From: Acidobacteriota bacterium
GTDB lineage: Bacteria; Acidobacteriota; Vicinamibacteria; Vicinamibacterales; JAHECP01
Direction: 5' to 3'
DNA length: 45,063 nt
Assembly (NCBI GenBank): GCA_024641665.1
Contig: JAHECP010000033.1
Coordinates: 1-45,063 of the forward strand
The notes under the pieces are model-generated. The model was not told the DNA's origin and did no database searches. It saw only the letters and a list, made by a program, of their open reading frames with translations. Of the stretch, positions 8,224 through 16,871 are shown in pieces. The position numbers were made by a program, and so were the translations under genes. Position 1 is the stretch's first letter. Each line of letters begins with the position of its first letter.

Positions 8224-10968
8224 ATGAACTTGTCGCCAGAACAGCAGGCTGTCGTCGCACACCGCAACGGCCACTTGCAGGTCATCGCCTGCGCGGGATC
8301 CGGGAAGACAGAAGCCATCTCGCGCCGGGTGGCGGGCCTGATTGACGAGGGCATCGAACCCCGCGGTGTCATCGCGTTCACCTTCACGGAACGAGCTGCG
8401 GCGGCGCTCAAGGCGCGGATCACCCAACGGGTCCTGGAGATCAAAGGTCGTGAGTTCCTGGACCGTCTGGGACCGATGTTCGTCGGGACCATCCACGCAT
8501 TCTGTCTGAGGTTGCTCCAGGACAACGTCCCCGCCTACGGCAACTACGACATCCTCGACGAGCATCGTCTAGCCGGGATCCTGAGCCGGGAGCACAAGCG
8601 GCTCGGCCTGGGCGCGCTGGGCGAACGTCACTGGAGGCCGATCTTCGACTTCCTCCGGAACGCCGAAGTGGTGGAGAACGAGCTGATCGAGGCGACGGCG
8701 CTCAACGACACGCCGTTCGGTGAGTGCTACCGGATATTCTCGGAGATGCTGGCCCGCTACCACTTCCTGACATACGGTCAGCTCATCAGTCATGCCGTGC
8801 GCGCACTCGGAGATCCTGGCGTCTTCGCGCGCGTGCATGGTCACCTGCGGCACCTCATCGTGGACGAGTACCAGGACATCAACCCAGCCCAGGAACGCCT
8901 CATCGAGCTTCTCGCGAGCCCCCCGGTGCACCTCTGCGTCGTCGGAGACGATGACCAGGCGATCTATCAATGGAGAGGGTCTGACGTTTCGAACATCATC
9001 GACTTCCGGTCGCGGTACCAGGCGGCGTCGAAGCTGTTGTCGGTGAACCGGCGCTCGCGGCCTCGGATCCTCGAGATGGCGAATCGGTTCGCCGAGTCGA
9101 TCTGCCCGCGGCTTCCGAAGGCGATGCAGCCCTGGCGACCGCCGGCCGAGATGGAGATCCACGCGTGGAGCAGCGACAGGCCGGAAGACGAAGCCGAGTT
9201 GATCGCTGACACGATACAGGGGCTGGCGGCGAGGGGGTGCCCGTACAAGGACATCGGAGTGCTGTACCGATCCGTCCGAACATCTGCCCCGCCCCTCGTG
9301 GCGGCGCTCCGGCGGCGTGGCGTCCCCTTCCGGTGCGCCGGCCGAACCGGCCTGTTCAAACAGCCGGAAGCGTCCGCGCTCGGGAGGACGTACGCCTGGC
9401 TGAGCGGGAATGCCTGGAAGAACGAGCGGTTCGAGACGTCCGAGAGCGTCGACCTGACGGGCCTGGTCCGGGAGTACGAAGAGGTCTTCGGGAAGGGCGG
9501 GCCGGAGCTGGCCGCGCACTTCACGAACTGGAAAGCGACGGTCTCGGACAACGAGGCGCCGGTCAACCTGCTTCGTGACTACTACAGACTCCTGCACCTG
9601 CTGCACGTTCAGGATCTCGACCTGGACGGTCCGTCGGTGTCGGCGCGCATGGGGTGTCTCGCGCGTTTCTCGCAGATCCTCGCCGACTTCGAACACGTCA
9701 CGCGGCGCGCGCGCTACGTCGACGAGGACGAAGGTCCGGTGTTCCGCGCGGGCCAGGATCGTGGCGTCTATTTCTACCGCCACCTGTTCAACTACCTCCA
9801 GTACTACGCCCTCGACGCCTACGAGGACTTCGAGGGCGAGGACACGTTCGATCTCGACGCGGTGAACCTTCTCACCGTTCATCAGGCAAAAGGGCTGGAG
9901 TGGCCGGTGGTATTCGTGCCGTGCCTGGTCGAAGGACGCTTCCCGTCGAGGCGCGCGGGAGAAGGCCAGGACTGGTTGCTACCCGCCGGAGTTTTCGGTG
10001 CCGCGCAACGCCGACGCTACGAGGGCGGGGAAGCGGAAGAGCGCCGGCTCTTCTACGTCGCGCTCACCAGAGCCAGGGACGTCCTCTATCTATCACGCTT
10101 TCGGCGCAAGACACGCGGATTCGTTCCGTCGCATCTGCTGCTCGCGGTCGCCGGCGAGGACCCCAGGCCTTCAGAGCACGTGACTCTTCCGCCGCCGTTC
10201 CAACCGCCGGCAGGTGACGCGGAGGATCCGCCGACGCTGTCATTCTCAGCGCTCGCGCAATACGAGGGTTGTCCCTTGCGCTACCGACTGAGTAGCTCAC
10301 TCGGGTTTCAGCCCCAGCTGGTGACGGAGCTCGGCTACGGGAAGACGATCCACCACGTGCTACGGCGCATCGCCGACCACACGCGGGCATCAGGTCGGCT
10401 GCCGACCGCCGAGGACGTCGAGCAGATCTTCAGAGAGGAGTTCTACCTCCCGTTCGCGAACCGCGCGGCGTTCGAACAGCTCTGGCAAAGGGCACGAGAG
10501 CTTGTAGATCGCTACCTGGCCGAGTACAACGGCGATCTGCGGCGCGTGTGGGAGACCGAGCGGCCCTTTGCGCTGCACCTGGACCGAGCCGTGGTGAGCG
10601 GCCGAGCCGACGTCATCCTGGACGACGAAGGTGGGCTGCGCGGGGCACTCGCCCTCGTCGACTACAAGACCGCCAGCGAGCGAACTCAGGACGACGTGTT
10701 CGCGTTTCAGCTGGCGGTCTACGCGGCCGCCGGCCGTGGCGAGGGAATCGACGTGCAGGCGGCCTACCTGCACGATCTTTCGCGCGGAATCCGTTACCCG
10801 GTGAACGTGGACGACGTGGCGACCGCGTCGGCCAGGGGACGCGCATCCGATCTCGTGAATGGCATTCTCGACGGGCGTTCTCCGGCCCGCCCCGGAAGGA
10901 CGAAATGCCGCTACTGTGACGTTGGCGCCATCTGCAGGCACGCGCAGTGCGGAACGGACGACTCCTGA
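8224..10968 (+). CDS. UvrD/Rep-type helicase fused to a Fe-S PD-(D/E)XK nuclease domain
   Basis: A 914-aa SF1A DNA helicase. Walker A CAGSGKT is at residues 23-29, motif II is LIVDEYQDINPAQ, motif III GDDDQAIYQWRG, motif V VHQAKGLEWP and motif VI RRLFYVALTRARD. The last 230 residues have the PDDEXK_1/AddB-like layout: LSFSALAQYEGCPLRYR, then GYGKTIHHVL, ALVDYKTA with the catalytic D and K, a Q-containing QLAVYAA motif, and a closing CRYCDVGAIC. The first Cys and the three at the end fit the 4Fe-4S staple of AddB and Cas4 nucleases. The ATG at 8224 precedes the first helicase motif, but the ribosome site is weak and a GTG at 8203 is possible. Base composition is less GC-rich than the flanks. 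Likely role: DNA break processing or repair; defence is possible. Confidence 0.85.
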   Translation: MNLSPEQQAVVAHRNGHLQVIACAGSGKTEAISRRVAGLIDEGIEPRGVIAFTFTERAAAALKARITQRVLEIKGREFLDRLGPMFVGTIHAFCLRLLQDNVPAYGNYDILDEHRLAGILSREHKRLGLGALGERHWRPIFDFLRNAEVVENELIEATALNDTPFGECYRIFSEMLARYHFLTYGQLISHAVRALGDPGVFARVHGHLRHLIVDEYQDINPAQERLIELLASPPVHLCVVGDDDQAIYQWRGSDVSNIIDFRSRYQAASKLLSVNRRSRPRILEMANRFAESICPRLPKAMQPWRPPAEMEIHAWSSDRPEDEAELIADTIQGLAARGCPYKDIGVLYRSVRTSAPPLVAALRRRGVPFRCAGRTGLFKQPEASALGRTYAWLSGNAWKNERFETSESVDLTGLVREYEEVFGKGGPELAAHFTNWKATVSDNEAPVNLLRDYYRLLHLLHVQDLDLDGPSVSARMGCLARFSQILADFEHVTRRARYVDEDEGPVFRAGQDRGVYFYRHLFNYLQYYALDAYEDFEGEDTFDLDAVNLLTVHQAKGLEWPVVFVPCLVEGRFPSRRAGEGQDWLLPAGVFGAAQRRRYEGGEAEERRLFYVALTRARDVLYLSRFRRKTRGFVPSHLLLAVAGEDPRPSEHVTLPPPFQPPAGDAEDPPTLSFSALAQYEGCPLRYRLSSSLGFQPQLVTELGYGKTIHHVLRRIADHTRASGRLPTAEDVEQIFREEFYLPFANRAAFEQLWQRARELVDRYLAEYNGDLRRVWETERPFALHLDRAVVSGRADVILDDEGGLRGALALVDYKTASERTQDDVFAFQLAVYAAAGRGEGIDVQAAYLHDLSRGIRYPVNVDDVATASARGRASDLVNGILDGRSPARPGRTKCRYCDVGAICRHAQCGTDDS

Positions 10969-10975
10969 CGGTGCC

Positions 10976-12268
10976 TTACTCGGCGTCCACCCCCAACGCC
11001 CGCCAGAACGCCTGTTCGGCCATGATCCGCGTGCCGTAGCTCCGGGCTTTCCTCGCCTTGCCGGACATCGTGTGCGGGTCGGCAACGACCAGGAGGTCGA
11101 GCTGCTTCGTCACGGTCTTGACTGGTCTCAGGCCTGCTTGAGTCGCGAGGTATTCCGCCAGCTCCCGGGAGATGGGCGCGCCTCTGAAGGAACATACCAG
11201 CTCGCCAGTGAAACAGACAGTCTTGCCGGCCAGGTCGTGCGACCTGGACAGTAGAGGCCACCCCGGCTTGGGCTTCTCCGTGGCGGCTGCCGTGAGCGCT
11301 GCGTCCACAGCGCGCGTGTCGAAGCCGAGCAGCAGCGCGACGGTTTCGAGCTCTCGCCGTTCGTTGTCGGTGACGACCGAGTTCTTCAGCGCCGCCGCGG
11401 CGAGCGCCTCCAGGTAATGCCGGTGCACCTGGCCGACAGCGGCCGACGAGAGTCCGGACATCTTCGCCAGCTCGAGCAACTCCTCCGCCTCGGCCTCGGT
11501 GACGATCTCGTCCTCCAGAACGCGGTCGAGCAGCTCGAGGTACGACGTGACCTGTGCTGAGTCGGCTGTAGCGGCGCCGGCGCCGAGGCGGCGAACCAGT
11601 TGGGCCAGATACGACTGCGGCGCACGCGTTCTCTCGGCGATGTCCCGGCGATAGACGCGCCCACACGTCGGAAGGATCGGCCAGTCTCTCGCGTCAACCG
11701 CTGACACGTCGACGTCGAGGTCCTCGAGCGCGCGGATCTTCTTCGCTTCGGAGAGCGCCAGAAACGCGTTCAACAAGGACGCCGCCGCAACCGCGTCGTG
11801 TTCCGCGGCATGGGCTTCCTCAAGGGCGACACCGAGGCACGCGCAATAGGCCGACAGCGAGCGCCCCTCCGGCTCGAGATGAAGATGCCTGCCGAGGCGC
11901 ATCGTGCAAAGCGGCTGCCCCAGCCCGCGCTCAGCGCCCAGCCTGGCGAACTCAGACAGCAAGAATCTCTGGTCGAACGTCACGTTGTGTCCCGCAAGGA
12001 CCGCACCCGACAACATTTCGAAGACGTCGCCGGCGATGTCTTCGAACGCCGGCGCGTCGAGCAGATCGCCGGGTCTGATTCCGTGGATTCGCGTCGACCC
12101 CACGTCTCGCTTCGGGTTCACGAGCGTGCAGTAGACGCGCCGCTCGCCGCTGCCGAGCCTGGTTCGGACCACGGCGACTTCCAGGATGCGGTCGTTGCGA
12201 TGCGGGAACAGGCCGGTCGTTTCCACGTCGACGACGGCTACGTCGAGGCCGCGAAGAGGTGGGCGCAT
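10976..12268 (-). CDS. DEDDh 3'-5' exonuclease with TerB-like and BRCT domains
   Basis: A 430-aa protein. Residues 8-175 form a DnaQ-like exonuclease: D14 and E16 in VDVETTG, D99 in GHNVTFD, and an H153-x4-D158 pair (HAAEHD), i.e. all DEDDh catalytic residues. Residues about 215-320 are helical with two repeats like D..VT..E...L..LA, resembling a TerB-like fold. Residues about 345-430 are a BRCT domain (AGKTVCFTGEL, then KTVTKQLDLLVVAD). Similar exonuclease-TerB-BRCT proteins occur in actinobacteria and other groups; their role is not settled but the domains point to DNA repair or damage recognition. GAGG lies 5-6 bases before the ATG. Its 3' end is 7 bases from that of the convergent helicase-nuclease gene. 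Confidence 0.85.
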   Translation of the reverse strand: MRPPLRGLDVAVVDVETTGLFPHRNDRILEVAVVRTRLGSGERRVYCTLVNPKRDVGSTRIHGIRPGDLLDAPAFEDIAGDVFEMLSGAVLAGHNVTFDQRFLLSEFARLGAERGLGQPLCTMRLGRHLHLEPEGRSLSAYCACLGVALEEAHAAEHDAVAAASLLNAFLALSEAKKIRALEDLDVDVSAVDARDWPILPTCGRVYRRDIAERTRAPQSYLAQLVRRLGAGAATADSAQVTSYLELLDRVLEDEIVTEAEAEELLELAKMSGLSSAAVGQVHRHYLEALAAAALKNSVVTDNERRELETVALLLGFDTRAVDAALTAAATEKPKPGWPLLSRSHDLAGKTVCFTGELVCSFRGAPISRELAEYLATQAGLRPVKTVTKQLDLLVVADPHTMSGKARKARSYGTRIMAEQAFWRALGVDAE

Positions 12269-12615
12269 GCTGTCCTCGGTCGCCTGAACACGTGATGTTG
12301 GCGATGCCCACCTGACTGCGCTTCCGTGACGATCCGGGCTTTCGACGCGCTATGCCTTCGGCGGGCGCATTCTCCTGCACGCACAAAATACAGCGGCCGA
12401 ATCGTAACACGGTCGGGCTCGTGCAGCTGCGCGCCTGATATGCGGTTGCCCGGAAGCCGTCGGTCCTGCAGGGGCAGCTCGAGCTCCCAGACGACCTGCC
12501 AATGCCCTGTGCGACATGCACTTACCTGTCACGTTCCAGAGTTGAAACACTGGCGGAGTTCGAGAAGTATGGGCAGCAGTGCGTCTGAGACAGATCTTCC
12601 GAGCCCGGCGCCCGC
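12269..12615. other. Intergenic interval, no gene seen
   Basis: About 350 bases upstream of the exonuclease gene and downstream of the serine hydrolase gene. Composition is less GC-rich than the surroundings (for example near 12380-12410 and 12525-12570). I find no ORF with domain support, tRNA or clear hairpin. It must contain the exonuclease promoter, which I cannot pinpoint. Confidence 0.4.
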
Positions 12616-13761
12616 TCACTCGCAGCGGCCGCCGGGGCATCGCGCCGAGACGAGCATCCGGAGGATCGTCGTGTACTCCTGGCGCGACACGGTCCGCCGC
12701 CGCCCGGCCGGCCCGTGCGCGGGCGGCTGGGCCATGTCGGTCTTGTGCGCGACGACCATGTCGAGCTCGGGCAGCACGGTGATGAACTGGCCGCCGGCGC
12801 CGATGCCGGTGTAGGCCCCCTCGAAGGGGCCCGGCGAGTTCGGCGCGTCCCACACCCACCACAGGTAGCCGTAGCCCCACCGGTCGCCGGTGCCCAGCGC
12901 GCGGTGGTACGGCGGGTTCATCTCGTTGAGCGGGGTGTAGAGGCTCGAAATGCGGCGCACCCAGTCGCGCGGCGCCACCTGGGTGCCGCGCCACTCGCCG
13001 CCGCGCAACATCAGCAGCCCGACGCGGGCCATGTCGCGCGTCGAGAGCCAGATGTGGTACGCGAGATACTGCGAGCGCTCGGTGTTCCCGCTCTTCTTCT
13101 GCGCCGAGCGGTCGAAGTCCTGCATGCCGATCGGCTGCGCGAGGTCGGTCTGCAGCCCGTCGTAGATCTCGCGGCCCGTGAGCTTCTCGAACACGGCGCC
13201 CGCCGCGTTGAAGTCCCAGTTGTTGTAGAGATAGTACGTCCCGTGCCTCTGCGAGCCGCGGGGAGGCGCGCTCGCCGTGTCGTCGCCGCCGTTCGACGCC
13301 TCGTGGTAGACGCCCGACCGCGCGGTCAGCAGGTCCTGGATGGTCGCCTCGAGCTCCTCGGGCTTCAGCCCGCCGACGTCGGTGAAGTCCAGGTCCTTCA
13401 GAGTCCGGTCGAGCGCGATCGTCCCGTTCTCCACGTACTTGCCGTACAGGATCGCCAGGATGCTCTTCCGCACCGACGCCAGGTAGCTGAGGTGCGCGAG
13501 CTCGCCGTACTCGAAGAGCGATCGCCCGCCGACCGACACCATCATGGCCGTCGTGTCGAGCGACTGCACCCAGGCGCGCAGCGCCTGGAGCCGCGCCGAC
13601 GAGTAGCCGACCGACTCGGGCTTCTCGATCCGCGCCCAGTCCTTCTCCGGAAAGACCGGCGCCTGCCGCCCGTCCGGGCGCGCGGCGAGCGGCCCGAGGA
13701 TGAAGACCAGGGCGACGACGACGGCGAACCCGGACGCAAACGGCCGCAGACGTGCTCTCAT
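12616..13761 (-). CDS. Serine hydrolase, class C beta-lactamase/penicillin-binding fold
   Basis: A 381-aa exported protein: an N-terminal hydrophobic segment (residues 11-27) acts as signal peptide or anchor. The beta-lactamase-fold catalytic set is visible: S96-V-R-K99 (SxxK), Y179-N-N181 (YxN) and a C-terminal HKT in place of KTG. Length matches the COG1680 family, which includes esterases, peptidases and D-amino-acid hydrolases; the substrate cannot be told. GGGAGG lies seven bases before the ATG at 13761. It has no obvious operon partner; the VOC gene upstream is separated by 114 bases. Confidence 0.85.
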   Translation of the reverse strand: MRARLRPFASGFAVVVALVFILGPLAARPDGRQAPVFPEKDWARIEKPESVGYSSARLQALRAWVQSLDTTAMMVSVGGRSLFEYGELAHLSYLASVRKSILAILYGKYVENGTIALDRTLKDLDFTDVGGLKPEELEATIQDLLTARSGVYHEASNGGDDTASAPPRGSQRHGTYYLYNNWDFNAAGAVFEKLTGREIYDGLQTDLAQPIGMQDFDRSAQKKSGNTERSQYLAYHIWLSTRDMARVGLLMLRGGEWRGTQVAPRDWVRRISSLYTPLNEMNPPYHRALGTGDRWGYGYLWWVWDAPNSPGPFEGAYTGIGAGGQFITVLPELDMVVAHKTDMAQPPAHGPAGRRRTVSRQEYTTILRMLVSARCPGGRCE

Positions 13762-13875
13762 GGCGATCCTCCCTGTTCCCGGACGGGCCGGCGCGGGCCA
13801 CGCTCAGCGCGGCGGCGGCGGCCCCTGGACCTGCTGCCGGCGCCCCTGCGCCGACCGGCCGCGCCCGCGACGGCG

Positions 13876-14289
13876 TCAGGCGTACTCGCCGGCGTCCTGC
13901 AGCTCCACGAGCACGATCTCGTTGCCGTAGAGGTCCTCGAAGTTCGCGTAGACGGCGCCGCCGGCTTCCTGGGGCGCCTTGCGGAACTTCACGCCGCGAT
14001 CCGCCAGCGTCGCGGCCGCCTTCCGGCAGTCCGGGGTATAGAGCACCAGCAACCGCTGGTGGCCCGCCTGGCGGCCGACCAGGCTGGCGTCGGCCTCGTC
14101 GGCTTGCAGGAGCCAGAGTCCCACGCGCGGCGACGCGGTCTGTCCGGGCACGGCAAGGTGGACGAAGCGCTGGCCGTTCCCCGCGGTGGAGTCGTGAATG
14201 ACGTCGAAGCCGAGGACGCCGCAGTAGAACGCGAGCGCCTCGTCGTACTCGTGCACGAGCAGGACGGTCCGTCCGAGCGCAGTCAGCAT
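13876..14289 (-). CDS. VOC (glyoxalase/dioxygenase superfamily) protein
   Basis: A 137-aa protein with the VOC beta-alpha-beta-beta-beta layout: VLLVHEYDEALAFYCGVLGFDV at the amino end and FEDLYGNEIVLVE at the carboxyl end, where E of LVELQ is the usual second-module metal ligand. Such proteins include glyoxalases, antibiotic-resistance proteins and ring-cleaving dioxygenases; the function here is not determinable. No strong ribosome-binding site precedes the ATG. Confidence 0.75.
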   Translation of the reverse strand: MLTALGRTVLLVHEYDEALAFYCGVLGFDVIHDSTAGNGQRFVHLAVPGQTASPRVGLWLLQADEADASLVGRQAGHQRLLVLYTPDCRKAAATLADRGVKFRKAPQEAGGAVYANFEDLYGNEIVLVELQDAGEYA

Positions 14290-14362
14290 CGCGGTCGCCG
14301 CAACAGGTGTCGGGGTCGTGGCCCTGGCCGATCGCGACCGCAGGGCGGAACGCCCGGGCCAA

Positions 14363-14510
14363 TCACTGGTCCCGCAGCGCGCGGGCCGCGTCGAGGCGGA
14401 CGGCGCGGAACGCCGGCGCCCAGCACGAGGCCGGCGGCCAGGCCGGCGAGCACCAGCAGCATAGCCTGTTTCACCACCAGGATCAGCACGTCGCGGCCGC
14501 CCGCTCCCAG
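14363..14510 (-). pseudogene. C-terminal remnant of a MacB/FtsX-like (ADOP-type) permease
   Basis: On the minus strand VLILVVKQAMLLVLAGLAAGLVLGA matches in style the start of the last membrane block of MacB-like permeases. After a short junction, a second frame reads PAFRAVRLDAARALRDQ and then a stop, matching the conserved ending PARRAARVDP..ALR. The intervening roughly 60 residues with the last two membrane helices are missing and the frames differ, so this is a deletion-bearing relic. Acidobacteria carry many orphan permeases of this family, which supports the taxonomic reading. Confidence 0.65.
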
Positions 14511-14711
14511 CGCGCGCCGCTACCGCGGCTGCCGGGCGCCGCTGCCGAACGTCAGTCTAGATCAGGACGGCGGCGCCCGGGCGGATGGCCGGGGCCCGCG
14601 CCGGCCTCGAGCGTCGCGAGCGGCAGCCCCGGCGCCGGAGAGTCGTCCCGGCGCGGTCGATCGTCTTCGTCTGCGGGTATCGCGAGCGATCCATCCCGGG
14701 CGCCGGCGTGA

Positions 14712-14749
14712 TATAATGTCAGTAGTTAACTATTAGATAAGCTAACTAT
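14712..14749 (+). promoter_or_regulatory. Promoter and operator of the MarR-DrrAB unit
   Basis: A perfect TATAAT (14712-14717) is followed by an AT-rich segment carrying inverted TAGTTA (14723-14728) and TAACTA (14743-14748), with the direct repeat TAACTAT at 14727 and 14743 and an inner TTAG-n5-CTAA. In this GC-rich sequence the block stands out. Transcription would start near 14724, inside the inverted repeat, so a bound MarR dimer would block it. No recognisable -35 is seen. Confidence 0.8.
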
Positions 14750-14753
14750 AACC

Positions 14754-15212
14754 GTGTCACCCGAACGATGCGCCCGCGAGGTCCTCGACGCCGTGCCGCT
14801 CGTCATGCGCGTCGTCCGCACCGAGATGCGCGCGCGGCGCACGCCGGACCTCACCGTACCGCAGTTCCGGGCACTGGCGTTCGTCCGGCGCCATCGCGGC
14901 GCGTCGCTCTCGGAGGCCGCCGACCACATCGGCCTGACGCCGCCGTCGATGTCCAAGCTGATGGACGGGCTCGTCGCGCGCGGTCTCGTGACGCGCGAGG
15001 GGCACGCGCGCGACCGGCGCCGGGTGACGCTCGCGCTCACCAGGCGCGGCCGCGGCACCCTTCGGGCCGCGTCCGCGGCGACGCGGGCGCAGCTGGCCGC
15101 ACGGCTGGCGGCGCTCCCCTCCGCCGAGCGCGCGACGGTGGCGGCGGCCATGCGAGCCCTGCGCGCGGTCTTCGCACCGGACCCGGCGGGGGGCGGCGCG
15201 GCATCGGAGTAG
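14754..15212 (+). CDS. MarR-family transcriptional regulator
   Basis: A 152-aa winged-helix protein: the N-terminal dimerisation helix, PQFRALAFVRRH, the recognition helix region SLSEAADHIGLTPPSMSKLMDGL, and the wing DRRRVTLALTRRG are all typical. The GTG at 14754 is chosen because it is about 30 bases from the inferred transcription start; no Shine-Dalgarno sequence is present. It lies directly before an ABC exporter (3-base gap), so it probably represses its own operon by binding the TAGTTA/TAACTA operator and is released by an exported toxic compound. The ligand is unknown. Confidence 0.9.
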   Translation: MSPERCAREVLDAVPLVMRVVRTEMRARRTPDLTVPQFRALAFVRRHRGASLSEAADHIGLTPPSMSKLMDGLVARGLVTREGHARDRRRVTLALTRRGRGTLRAASAATRAQLAARLAALPSAERATVAAAMRALRAVFAPDPAGGGAASE

Positions 15213-15215
15213 GCC

Positions 15216-16016
15216 ATGACGGTACTTGACACGCAGGCCCTGACCCGCCGCTTCGGGACGCTCACGGCCGTGGACGCGCTGACGATCGCGGTGGAGGCCG
15301 GCGAGGTGTTCGGCCTGCTCGGCCCGAACGGCGCCGGCAAGACGACGGTCATCAAGATGCTGACGACGCTGCTGCCGCCGACCTCCGGCGGCGCGCGCGT
15401 CGGCGGCTACGACGTCGCGCGCCGGGCGCGGGACGTGCGGCGCATCATCGGCTACGTGCCGCAGCTTGTCTCGGCCGACGGGGCGCTGACCGGGTACGAG
15501 AACCTCCTGGTCTTCGCCAAGCTCTACGACCTGCCGCGCGCCGGACGTCGGTCCCGCGTCTTCGATGCACTGGCCTTCATGGGCCTGACCGACGCCGCCG
15601 ACAAGCTCGTGCGCGACTACTCGGGCGGGATGATCCGACGGCTGGAGATCGCCGAGGCCATGCTGCACCGGCCTCGCGTCCTGTTCCTGGACGAGCCGAC
15701 GGTCGGCCTGGACCCGCTGGCGCGCAAGGCGGTCTGGGATCACCTCGACCGGCTTCGCCGCGACCACGGCACCACCATCTTCCTGACCACCCACTTCATG
15801 GAGGAGGCCGACAGCCTCTGCAGCCGGGTGGCGATCATGCACCTGGGCCGGGTGGCCGCGATCGGCAGCCCCACGGATCTCAAGGCCGCGCTCGGCGGCG
15901 CGGACGCCACGCTGGACGACGTGTTCATCCATCACGCGGGGAGCATGCTGGACGGCTCGGCTGGAGGGTATCGTGACACGGCACGCGCTCGACGCACCGC
16001 TCGACGGCTTGGGTAG
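15216..16016 (+). CDS. DrrA-like ABC exporter ATPase
   Basis: A 266-aa ATP-binding subunit with Walker A GPNGAGKTT, a Q-loop near YVPQLVSAD, signature YSGGMIRRLE, Walker B VLFLDEPTVGLDP and H-loop TTHFMEEAD. The last part (TLDDVFIHHAG) is the characteristic ending of daunorubicin-resistance (DrrA/CcmA-like) ATPases. GGAG sits six bases before the ATG. It overlaps the permease gene by 44 bases and follows the MarR gene closely, forming a regulator-ATPase-permease operon for drug or lipid export. Confidence 0.92.
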   Translation: MTVLDTQALTRRFGTLTAVDALTIAVEAGEVFGLLGPNGAGKTTVIKMLTTLLPPTSGGARVGGYDVARRARDVRRIIGYVPQLVSADGALTGYENLLVFAKLYDLPRAGRRSRVFDALAFMGLTDAADKLVRDYSGGMIRRLEIAEAMLHRPRVLFLDEPTVGLDPLARKAVWDHLDRLRRDHGTTIFLTTHFMEEADSLCSRVAIMHLGRVAAIGSPTDLKAALGGADATLDDVFIHHAGSMLDGSAGGYRDTARARRTARRLG

Positions 16017-16824
16017 CCGCGCGCTCCCGCGCCCGGCGAATCCCCTGACGGCCGCCACCGCCTTCGTGGGCAAGACCTGGGTCATCGCCGAGCTCGAGGT
16101 GCGGAAGCTGCGCCACGATCCCACCGAGCTCGTCACGCGTGCCGTGCAGCCGGCACTCTGGCTGCTCGTCTTCGGGCAGATCTTCACCCGCGTCCACGCC
16201 ATCCCGACCGGCGACCTCCGCTACCTCGACTTCATGGCGCCGGGCATCCTGGCCCAGAGCGTGCTGTTCATCTCCATCTTCTACGGCATCGCGATCATCT
16301 GGGAGCGCGACCTCGGGATCGTCCACAAACTGCTGGTGACCCCGACGCCGCGGGCGGCGCTCGTGCTGGGCAAGGCGCTCTCGGCCGGCGTGCGCGCCGT
16401 CTCGCAGGCGTTCATCGTCTACGCGCTCGCGTGGCTGCTGGGCGTGAAGATGAACTGGCACGCGCTGCCGCTTGCCGGCGTGCTCGTCGCCGTGCTCCTG
16501 GGCGCGGCGTGCTTCTCCACGCTGTCCCTGATCATCGCGTGCCTGGTCAAGACCCGCGAGCGCTTCATGGGCATCGGCCAGATTCTGACCATGCCGCTCT
16601 TCTTCGCCAGCAACGCCATCTACCCCATCTCCATCATGCCGGCCTGGCTGCAGGCCGTCTCGCGCGTCAATCCCCTGACCTACCAGGTCGACGCGCTTCG
16701 CGCGCTGATGCTCGCCGGAGGCGCGAGCGTCTACGGCGTCGGCGTGAGCCTGGCGATCCTGACGGGAGCCACCGGCCTGCTGGTGCTCGTCGCCGCGCGG
16801 CTGTACCCGAACGTCGTGAGGTAG
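15973..16824 (+). CDS. DrrB-like ABC-2 type permease
   Basis: A 283-aa membrane protein with about six transmembrane helices. Markers of the ABC-2/DrrB family are visible: a cytoplasmic lead-in ([11 protein letters not shown]), [43 protein letters not shown] in the coupling region, and [30 protein letters not shown] near the carboxyl end. GGAGGG lies five bases before the GTG at 15973, inside the ATPase gene, indicating translational coupling. It forms the exporter with the preceding ATPase. Confidence 0.92.
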   Translation: MTRHALDAPLDGLGSRALPRPANPLTAATAFVGKTWVIAELEVRKLRHDPTELVTRAVQPALWLLVFGQIFTRVHAIPTGDLRYLDFMAPGILAQSVLFISIFYGIAIIWERDLGIVHKLLVTPTPRAALVLGKALSAGVRAVSQAFIVYALAWLLGVKMNWHALPLAGVLVAVLLGAACFSTLSLIIACLVKTRERFMGIGQILTMPLFFASNAIYPISIMPAWLQAVSRVNPLTYQVDALRALMLAGGASVYGVGVSLAILTGATGLLVLVAARLYPNVVR

Positions 16825-16871
16825 GCGGCCTTGGGTGTAGCATGCCGCCGTCGGACACCCGGGAGGTCTCC

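Noticed and set aside
16431-16871. N-terminal extension of the GH51 enzyme into the permease gene.
   Set aside because: The extension is a shadow of the permease; the GTG at 16872 has a ribosome site and starts a proper signal peptide.
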